Assembly: GCA_024689165.1 (NCBI GenBank)
Contig: JAILDS010000040.1
Location: 1-5,337, forward strand
Length of the DNA: 5,337 nt
Origin: Clostridia bacterium
Lineage (GTDB): Bacteria > Bacillota > Clostridia > Oscillospirales > Acutalibacteraceae
Reading direction: 5' to 3'
Positions 1 through 5,337 of the stretch are shown in pieces (position 1 is the stretch's first letter; each line of letters opens with the position of its first letter). Position numbers and translations under genes: made by a program. Below the pieces are notes generated by a model, which made no database searches, was not told where the DNA came from, and saw only the letters and a program-made list of their open reading frames with translations.

Positions 1-1638
1 CTCCCGCTTCTCGACGGCGCTCTCGCCGAATACGCTCCGGCCGCCGGGGCTGTGATAAACCCTGACCTGTACCCGAAAAGCCTGAAAACCATGTTCCTGC
101 GGCACAAGGCCATCCGCGAGTTTTTTGAAAAAAACCCGGGGCTCGCAGAAACTGTCGCCGACGCCGTGGAGGACGCGGTCGCCGTGCTGAAAGATCCCGT
201 CAGGTTCTACGACCCGGAGGCGCACTTCCGCGCGAAGGACACCATCAACGACGCGCTGAAGGTCCTCTCGCTGCCGTACGCCCCCTCGAGGATAATGATC
301 GACAACTTCATCGCGAACCCCGTGATGAGCTGGAGCTTCGAGGACGTGAAGACGCAGTGCTTTGACCCGACGCAGAACATGTTCCTGCCGTATTTCGAGC
401 ATAAATTCGACGATATCCCCCTTGAGGGCGTCGACCTCGTCGGGATATCCGTAGCCGACCTCAGCCAGCTCATCCCCGCCCTGACGCTGGCGCATATGCT
501 GAAAACAAGGACGGACAAAAAGATATCTCTCGGCGGCAACTACATCTACAAGATAATCAACGACGTAAAAAAGCCCGAGTTCTTCGACCTTTTCTGCGAT
601 TTCATCACCGTCGGCGACGGCGAAACGGCGGCTGTCGAGCTCTGCCGCCACGTTGAGGGCAGCCTCGCGGTCGAACAGGTCCATTCCCTCGTATGGAACA
701 ACGGCGGAGAGATCGTGACCAACGAGACCGCGCCACTGCTGAAAATGGACTCACTGCACACGCCGGATTTTTCCTGCTTCGATCTTTCGCAGTACTTTTC
801 GCCGGAGACGGTCTTCCCGGTCCAGCTCGGCAAGGGCTGCTACTGGAGCAAGTGCGCGTTCTGCGACTTCTACACCGGTCAGCAGAAATTCGACATCAAA
901 AGCGTTGCCCACGCCGCCGACGAGGTCGGCGAGATCGTCGAAAAATACGGCGCGAAAAACTTCATTTTTGTCGACGAGGCGGTACCGCCGAAGTATTACG
1001 ACCGTCTGGCGAACGAGCTGCGCCGCCGGGGGCTGAAGATAAACTTCTACTCCTTCGCGCGGTTCGACGCCGGTTTTACGCGCCCGGTGCTCGAAAACCT
1101 GTTCGACGCGGGGGCGAAATTCTTCTCCTGGGGGTACGAGGCGGCGTCGGAACGCCTGCTTAAGCTGATGAACAAGGGCATCGTCCCCGCGGTGCGCGAT
1201 AGGATACTCGCGGACTGCGTGGACATAGGCATCTGGACCCAGTGTACGTTCCTGCTGGGCTATCCGACCGAGACGCCTGAGGAGCTGAAACAGACCCTCG
1301 ACGTCATCGAGAACAGGGAGCTGATAAACTCCTGCACGCCGTCGAATTTCGTTCTCAAAAAGAACGCCATCCTCAAGGACGAGACCGAGGAGGTCGGGAT
1401 CACCGACTTCACCTCGAACGGCGATTTCCACATCTCCTACAGCTACCACGCCAAGAACACCACTATGGAGACGGTCAAGAAGAACCGCATGGACTTCGAG
1501 CGCAGGTTCCTCGCCTCGACAGCGGACTGCCTCTGGTCCCTCGGCTTTACGGACACCGACCACCTGCTTCTCTACCTCTCCCGCTACGGCAGGGACTGGG
1601 TAAGGGACTACCGGCTGAAATACAAAAAGAAAGTTTAA
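1..1638 (+). CDS. B12-binding-domain radical SAM protein (5' end outside window)
   Basis: This is a probable cobalamin-dependent radical SAM enzyme of the COG1032 type, cytoplasmic, with unknown substrate. Residues here are numbered from the GTG at 52. The latter part of the B12-binding Rossmann-like domain is at about 126-203, with the VDLVGIS strand, the ISLGGN strand and a GDGE loop. The radical SAM barrel runs from about 255 to 430. Its cluster cysteines are C263, C268 and C271 in GKGCYWSKCAFCDF, a CX4CX2C spacing rather than the usual CX3CX2C. Later barrel landmarks are FVDEA (307-310 region), SFARFD, SWGYEAAS and LLGYPTET (401-408). About 100 further C-terminal residues are unassigned. 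The frame stays open from position 1 with the same codon bias, and GTG 52 has no Shine-Dalgarno sequence. The first B12-domain strand and helix are also missing, so I place the real start upstream of the window, perhaps 60-100 residues away. It is followed after 13 nt by a second radical SAM gene. The family call is firm; the reaction is unknown. Confidence 0.9.
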   Translation, partial: LPLLDGALAEYAPAAGAVINPDLYPKSLKTMFLRHKAIREFFEKNPGLAETVADAVEDAVAVLKDPVRFYDPEAHFRAKDTINDALKVLSLPYAPSRIMIDNFIANPVMSWSFEDVKTQCFDPTQNMFLPYFEHKFDDIPLEGVDLVGISVADLSQLIPALTLAHMLKTRTDKKISLGGNYIYKIINDVKKPEFFDLFCDFITVGDGETAAVELCRHVEGSLAVEQVHSLVWNNGGEIVTNETAPLLKMDSLHTPDFSCFDLSQYFSPETVFPVQLGKGCYWSKCAFCDFYTGQQKFDIKSVAHAADEVGEIVEKYGAKNFIFVDEAVPPKYYDRLANELRRRGLKINFYSFARFDAGFTRPVLENLFDAGAKFFSWGYEAASERLLKLMNKGIVPAVRDRILADCVDIGIWTQCTFLLGYPTETPEELKQTLDVIENRELINSCTPSNFVLKKNAILKDETEEVGITDFTSNGDFHISYSYHAKNTTMETVKKNRMDFERRFLASTADCLWSLGFTDTDHLLLYLSRYGRDWVRDYRLKYKKKV

Positions 1639-1640
1639 GG
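1637..1640 (+). promoter_or_regulatory. Weak ribosome binding site overlapping the upstream stop
   Basis: AAGG, overlapping the TAA stop of the first radical SAM gene, lies 11 nt before the ATG at 1652. It is the only Shine-Dalgarno-like sequence in the 13-nt gap. The match is short and the spacer long, so initiation of the second enzyme may depend partly on ribosomes terminating just upstream. The start itself is well fixed by the B12-domain first strand that begins at the ATG. Confidence 0.4.
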
Positions 1641-1651
1641 TTGCTCGCGAA

Positions 1652-3148
1652 ATGAAAGTGCTGCTGATAATGCCGTATCACACCGACCTGATACACGCCG
1701 TTTCGCTCCCGCTGGGGATACTGTCCATAGCGTCTTATCTCGAACGCTTCGGCTACGACGTGAAGTTAGTCGACTTTTCCGTGCGCCGCGAATCCGCTAA
1801 GAAGGTTTATGAGGATTTCCGGCCGGACATAGTCGGCCTTTCATTCCCGTCGGTAAAGGCGATAGACGGCATAGTAAGGATCTCGAAGGTCTTCAAAAAG
1901 AACAACGTCCCCGTGGTGTGGGGCGGTTCTTTCATAGACGTCGGCGAAATAAAGCACTTTTTCGATACAGGGCTCGTGGACGTTCTCAGCTTCTGCGAGG
2001 GAGAGGCGACGTGGCTCGATCTGCTGCGCACGCTCGAGTCCGGGGGCGACCTTGCCGACGTCAAAGGCATCGCCTACAAAAAGGACGGAGATATCGTAGT
2101 TACACCGCCGAGGGAATTCATGGACCCCATGGAGCTGCCGAGGCTGGACTTCGGCCTGCTGAAGGGGCTGCCCGATTATTTTACCTACCTGTACGGCAGC
2201 AGCCACGTCCTTTACGTCTATCTGTCAAAGGGCTGCCCGGCGCGCTGCACCTTCTGTGTCAACCCACTGTGCCACCGCAGCATCCGGCGCCGCAGGAGCC
2301 TTGACGACTTCATTTCAGAGCTCACCGAGCTGATAACGAAATACGACGCCAACGGCTTTTATTTCGGCGACGAGCTGGCTTTTCCCAACGACAAAGAGCT
2401 TTACGAGGTCTGCGACGCGTTCGACGGCATGGGGCTCGACTTCAACTGGGGCTTCCAGACGCGGATAGGCAGCCTCAGCGAGGCCGCGCTGAAAAGAGCG
2501 TACGATTCGGGCTGCCGCTGGATAGACTACGGCGTCGAGAGCGGGAGCCGGGAGATCCTCAGAGAGGTCAAAAAGGGCATACCCTACGACCGGATCGTGC
2601 CGGACTTCGCCGTCTGCAGCAGGGTGGGGCTCATCTCCATAGCCAACTTCATCATCGGGTTCCCCGGCGAAAGCGAGGACCAGGTCAAGGAATCCATAAA
2701 CCTCGCGAAATCCCTCGAATCGACGCAGAACACGTTCACGCGGTATATCTTCGGCTCCAAGACGGAGGCCGGCCGCGAGCTTATCAGGAAGGGAGCCGAC
2801 GTCCCGCAATTCAACAAGCTGAACGACTATAAGGCGATGGATTTCTTCAAGAACAGGCAGCAGCTCTCACACATCCCTCAGAAGGACCTCGACGTCATCC
2901 AGGCGTTCTTCCTCATGTCCGCGATATTCCGCAAGGATTACCATGAGAGCCGCAGCTACGACCTTTTCATCAAGTCGATCCTGACCGTCGCCAAGCGGCT
3001 GCCCCGCATGGGATTCGTCTGCGCAGTCAAAGCGCTTTACGAGATAAGCACGGACTTCGCGCGTATGGGCTTCGACCTGGTACTGCACCCCGGGATAAGG
3101 AAAAAATACGGTCTGTCCGCCGACGGGACCGAAGAGAAAAAAGGATGA
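1652..3148 (+). CDS. B12-binding-domain radical SAM protein, complete
   Basis: This is a complete 498-residue cobalamin-binding radical SAM enzyme with the classic COG1032 layout. The protein opens directly on the first Rossmann strand (KVLLIMPY), followed by the SLPLGILSIASYLERFGYDV segment (18-37), PDIVGLSFPS (58-67) and PVVWGGSF (87-94). Together these make up an N-terminal B12-binding domain of about 130 residues, which fixes ATG 1652 as the start. The radical SAM domain begins near 185 with GCPARCTFC, so C195, C199 and C202 are the canonical CX3CX2C ligands of the [4Fe-4S] cluster. Further marks are the FYFGDE strand, DYGVESGS (292-299) and IIGFPGES (334-341). The tail from about 400 to 498 is mostly helical-looking and lysine/arginine-rich near the end, with no family I recognise. 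Relatives include methyltransferases and cyclases such as BchE, but nothing here points to one of those reactions. It is co-directional with the first enzyme (13 nt) and the DUF6273 gene (3 nt). The substrate is unknown. Confidence 0.94.
   Translation: MKVLLIMPYHTDLIHAVSLPLGILSIASYLERFGYDVKLVDFSVRRESAKKVYEDFRPDIVGLSFPSVKAIDGIVRISKVFKKNNVPVVWGGSFIDVGEIKHFFDTGLVDVLSFCEGEATWLDLLRTLESGGDLADVKGIAYKKDGDIVVTPPREFMDPMELPRLDFGLLKGLPDYFTYLYGSSHVLYVYLSKGCPARCTFCVNPLCHRSIRRRRSLDDFISELTELITKYDANGFYFGDELAFPNDKELYEVCDAFDGMGLDFNWGFQTRIGSLSEAALKRAYDSGCRWIDYGVESGSREILREVKKGIPYDRIVPDFAVCSRVGLISIANFIIGFPGESEDQVKESINLAKSLESTQNTFTRYIFGSKTEAGRELIRKGADVPQFNKLNDYKAMDFFKNRQQLSHIPQKDLDVIQAFFLMSAIFRKDYHESRSYDLFIKSILTVAKRLPRMGFVCAVKALYEISTDFARMGFDLVLHPGIRKKYGLSADGTEEKKG
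3141..3145 (+). promoter_or_regulatory. Ribosome binding site for the first DUF6273-like gene
   Basis: AAGGA lies inside the last codons of the upstream radical SAM gene, with a 6-nt spacer to ATG 3152. This good spacing supports that ATG as the start. An out-of-frame ATG at 3145 meets a TGA four codons later and is not a real start. Confidence 0.6.
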
Positions 3149-3151
3149 GGG

Positions 3152-4315
3152 ATGGCTGAGTCAAAAAGCAAAAAAACAAGGCGCCGGCAGCAGCTCCGGC
3201 TTGAACAGAAACGCAGGAGGGTCCGCAGGATCCTGTGCGTTCTGCTCGCCGTCTGCGCAGCGCTCGCCCCGATAGCGGCGTTTGCCGGGATATACATCGA
3301 TGCGGGCGGGATCGGCGGCGAAAATGTCCTCAAACGCATCCGGCTCGGCTCTTACCCCCAAACGCTGGTGACCGACCCGGAGCTTCTCGGAGAGCTCTCC
3401 GCGCTCCCGCTCGACTGGACTTATTACGACGACTGTTATTCCGGCTCGGACTTCTACGGCACCCAGCGGCGGACGGACTGCATGAAGTACGCCGACACGG
3501 AGCTCGGCGGAGAAAAATACCGCGCCGTCATGATAGAACGGTACCGTCCGAGGGACTCCGTCGCCCCCGCAACGGCGGATGAATCCCTTCAGGACGACAA
3601 CGGCTTTTCCGCAGGCAAGGTCTTCTTCTTCCTTTTCGAACCCATAACGTGGCTGGTCTACGATTACGGCTCGGGCTTCAGCCTCACCGAAAAGGTGCTC
3701 GACGCTGCGTCGTTCAATAACTCGATCTACTGGACGGACAGAAACTTCGACGGCGCCGTCGATTATGAAAAAGAGCTGTCTGGGTCCGAATGGCTCTTTA
3801 CCCCCGCCAACCTCTACAAGACCAGCTCCGTGAGGAAATGGCTCAACTCCGTTTTTTTCGAAACGGCTTTTTCGCCGGAAGAAAAAAAGTCGGTCGCACT
3901 CTCCTTTCACCGCGCCGCCACTGCTGCGGGGCAGTCCGACAGGTACAATCTCCTGTCGCTGTATCTCGACAGGGTATTCCTGCCTTCGCTGCGGGACGTC
4001 TCCGAGCCGGGCAATTTCTGGGAGGGCTATTACACCTCCCACGGCGATGAGGTCCGCCTCGCGCCGGTAACGGACTATGCCCGCTGCCGCGGCGCCGCCA
4101 CCGAAGAGATCGACGGTTCGCTGTACTCCTGGGAGTGGCTGTGCACTCCCGGCGATTACTACGCAGACGTCATGAGCGTAAATATCGACGAAAGGGTGAT
4201 AAGCGTCGACCGCCAGTTCAGCTACTCATACACCGTGGGCGGCATCAGGTGCGCAGCCCGCGTCAAAAACGCCGGAGCTTATCCGGGCGTGACGGAGGAG
4301 GCGGACGGAAAATGA
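3152..4315 (+). CDS. Membrane-anchored DUF6273-like protein, first of a tandem pair
   Basis: This 387-residue protein of unknown function is probably held in the cytoplasmic membrane with its C-terminal bulk outside. Residues 1-26 are very basic. A single hydrophobic segment follows at about 27-49 (starting ILCVLLAV), best read as an uncleaved signal anchor; no lipobox precedes either cysteine in it. The domain after it matches the DUF6273 pattern as I know it: RIRLGSYPQTLV (62-73), CMKYAD (110-115), EKYRAVMIERYR (121-132), FEPITWLV (162-169), SSVRKWLN with TAFSPEEK (225-245), DRVFLPS (273-279), SWEWLCTP (326-333) and a closing GGIRCAARV (363-371). Two family signatures are altered: the usual WWLRSP-like motif reads WEWLCTP, and the usual GVRPAL-like ending reads GIRCAA. 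It sits 3 nt after a radical SAM gene and overlaps its paralogue by 4 nt, so it is translationally linked to both. Its molecular role is unknown; ligand binding at the surface is only a guess. Confidence 0.82.
   Translation: MAESKSKKTRRRQQLRLEQKRRRVRRILCVLLAVCAALAPIAAFAGIYIDAGGIGGENVLKRIRLGSYPQTLVTDPELLGELSALPLDWTYYDDCYSGSDFYGTQRRTDCMKYADTELGGEKYRAVMIERYRPRDSVAPATADESLQDDNGFSAGKVFFFLFEPITWLVYDYGSGFSLTEKVLDAASFNNSIYWTDRNFDGAVDYEKELSGSEWLFTPANLYKTSSVRKWLNSVFFETAFSPEEKKSVALSFHRAATAAGQSDRYNLLSLYLDRVFLPSLRDVSEPGNFWEGYYTSHGDEVRLAPVTDYARCRGAATEEIDGSLYSWEWLCTPGDYYADVMSVNIDERVISVDRQFSYSYTVGGIRCAARVKNAGAYPGVTEEADGK
4296..4301 (+). promoter_or_regulatory. Strong ribosome binding site for the second DUF6273-like gene
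   Basis: A perfect AGGAGG lies within the 3' end of the preceding gene, 10 nt before ATG 4312. Because it is a full match and the ATG overlaps the previous TGA, the second paralogue can be initiated both independently and by termination-reinitiation. It supports ATG 4312 as the start. Confidence 0.7.
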
Positions 4316-5337
4316 AAAAAAAGCTGCTGCGGAAGCTGCCGCTGATTGTCTGCGCCGTTCTTGTCCTCTCGGTCGCTGCCGCGGGAACGGTCGTCCTCCG
4401 GCACGCCGCGACCGTCAAAGCAATGTCCGCGCCCGCCGCCGCCGAAAAAACACAGCGCCGGTACGTTTACTTCGGTTCCTACCCGCAGACCCTCGTGGAG
4501 GACCGGGAGCTGCTCGGGCGGCTCGGCTCCCTCGAGCTGAACTGGCAGGACTACGGATATTACAGCGGCGACGGCACGATAGGCTCCGCCGCGCAGACGC
4601 CCTGCATGTATTACGCCGACGTCGATTACGACGGGGAGACCTACCGGGCGGTCAGGATCGAGGAATACCGCTCTTACTGCTGTCACATGGACCGGAGAGA
4701 CAACTGGCAGTCCGGCGTCCTGGGCTATTCTTTTGAAAAAGATACAGTCTATTTTTTCCGCTTTGACCCGATACGCTGGCTGGTCCTGTCTGAAGAAGAG
4801 AACCTGCTGCTCGCCGAGCCTGTACTCGACTCTCAGCCGATAAACTCGCTTATCTACTCAAAAACGCCGAAAAAAGGGTTCGATTCCTCGGAGTTCTACG
4901 AGGACCCGTCCTTCGGGACCATCGCGACGGATTACAGCGCCAGCGGCATCCGGGCTTGGCTGAACTCGACCTTCATCGACACCGCGTTCTCTGCCGATGA
5001 GGCCGGGCTCATCGAGCCGACCGATCTGGACAATTCTTCGTTCAGCGAAGGTAGCTCGAAGTTTGACGCACCGGACACTACCGACCGGGTGTTCCTGCTG
5101 TCTTACTCGGACGTGACGGACCCGCGGTATGGTTTTTCCGCCCGCGCCGAAAAACCGGACGGCGCGAAGGTCGCCTTTTCGACCGCGTACGCGCGGATAC
5201 AGGGCCACTGGGTGCACTCGACCGGCGCGAGCTACTGGTGGTGCCGCACGGCAAAGGGCAGAACCGCCGTCGGCGGAGCGGCTTTGAACATAGCCGTCAA
5301 TTACGTCGGGACGATTAGTATCTCCTACCAGACCCCT
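4312..5337 (+). CDS. Membrane-anchored or secreted DUF6273-like protein, second of the pair (3' end outside window)
   Basis: The frame is open from ATG 4312 to the right edge, giving 342 residues without a stop. A short basic start (MKKKLLRK) precedes a hydrophobic segment at about 9-29. It could be a signal anchor, or a signal peptide cut near the AAA at 22-24; there is no lipobox. The rest follows the DUF6273 pattern closely: YVYFGSYPQTLV (51-62), CMYYAD (98-103), ETYRAVRIEEYR (109-120), YFFRFDPIRWLVL (147-159), VLDSQPINSLIYS (171-183), SGIRAWLNSTFIDTAFSADE (211-230), DRVFLLSYSDV (258-268) and SYWWCRTA (307-314). The expected C-terminal GVRPAL-like strand has not been reached, so probably only some 10-30 residues are missing. 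It is nearer the usual family form than its upstream neighbour, with which it shares the same block order and a 4-nt ATGA overlap. The two arose by an old tandem duplication. Function unknown. Confidence 0.85.
   Translation, partial: MKKKLLRKLPLIVCAVLVLSVAAAGTVVLRHAATVKAMSAPAAAEKTQRRYVYFGSYPQTLVEDRELLGRLGSLELNWQDYGYYSGDGTIGSAAQTPCMYYADVDYDGETYRAVRIEEYRSYCCHMDRRDNWQSGVLGYSFEKDTVYFFRFDPIRWLVLSEEENLLLAEPVLDSQPINSLIYSKTPKKGFDSSEFYEDPSFGTIATDYSASGIRAWLNSTFIDTAFSADEAGLIEPTDLDNSSFSEGSSKFDAPDTTDRVFLLSYSDVTDPRYGFSARAEKPDGAKVAFSTAYARIQGHWVHSTGASYWWCRTAKGRTAVGGAALNIAVNYVGTISISYQTP

Noticed and set aside
693..1163. Plus-strand overlapping frame of 156 codons inside the radical SAM gene
   Set aside because: Its product is an arginine-rich low-complexity translation typical of a shifted frame in GC-rich DNA, with no ribosome binding site or motif.
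751..1563. Long open frame on the minus strand (270 codons) inside the first radical SAM gene
   Set aside because: It lies fully antisense to a gene with clear family motifs, and its arginine/valine-rich product has no recognisable domain; G/C-biased third positions create such open antisense frames.
1636..1655. Space for a short RiPP precursor gene between the radical SAM genes
   Set aside because: The gap is only 13 nt and the other junctions are 3 nt or overlapping, so no precursor peptide can be encoded between genes in this window; one could still lie outside it.
3230..3298. Possible lipoprotein signal in the first DUF6273-like protein (cysteines inside the hydrophobic segment)
   Set aside because: Neither cysteine has a small residue at -1 as a lipobox requires (LLAVC and RILC contexts), so a signal anchor is the better reading. 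The same holds for LIVC in the second copy.
3849..3872. Hairpin CCGTTT/AAACGG followed by CTTTTT, resembling a Rho-independent terminator
   Set aside because: The stem is only 6 bp with half A-T pairs, it competes with an overlapping CGGC/GCCG hairpin, and it lies mid-gene where the bases encode the conserved FFETAFSPEE block. It is most likely chance.
3161..4042. Long open frame on the minus strand (293 codons) inside the first DUF6273-like gene
   Set aside because: Same antisense artefact; the plus-strand protein has a coherent membrane segment and family motifs, while the antisense product shows none.
4315..4322. Run of eight A directly after the start codon of the second DUF6273-like gene, a possible slippage or phase-variation site
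   Set aside because: A lysine-rich start (MKKK) is normal for signal anchors and explains the tract; there is no second sign of phase variation. Only length differences between strains would revive the idea.

Overview
This window is a tightly packed, single-strand stretch of four genes from what looks like a GC-rich member of the Clostridia (Bacillota), possibly a gut or rumen Oscillospirales-type organism. That placement rests on the DUF6273-type proteins, which I know mainly from Firmicutes, and on codon use that is strongly G/C at third positions yet still uses ATA and AGG freely. It is an inference from style, not a database match.

Layout. Positions 1-1638 hold the 3' part of a B12-binding-domain radical SAM enzyme; its reading frame is open at the left edge. 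After 13 nt comes a second, complete B12-binding radical SAM enzyme (1652-3148), quite different in sequence from the first. Three nucleotides later starts a membrane-anchored DUF6273-like protein (3152-4315). Its stop codon overlaps the start of a diverged tandem paralogue (4312 to the right edge, truncated just before the expected C-terminal motif). There is no intergenic space longer than 13 nt and no convincing internal promoter or terminator, so the four genes almost certainly share one transcript whose ends lie outside the window.

How the genes may work together. The two cytoplasmic enzymes carry [4Fe-4S]/SAM-binding motifs and Rossmann-like cobalamin-binding regions. This is the architecture of COG1032 enzymes that methylate unactivated carbon or phosphorus centres or carry out cyclisations and rearrangements on lipids, tetrapyrroles, peptides and secondary metabolites. 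The two downstream proteins each have one N-terminal membrane segment and a large domain predicted to lie outside the membrane. A plausible reading is that the enzymes build or modify a small molecule, lipid or peptide and that the surface proteins bind, display or use something related, but no substrate can be read from this window. No RiPP precursor-sized gene, transporter, regulator, RNA gene, repeat array or mobile element is visible here.
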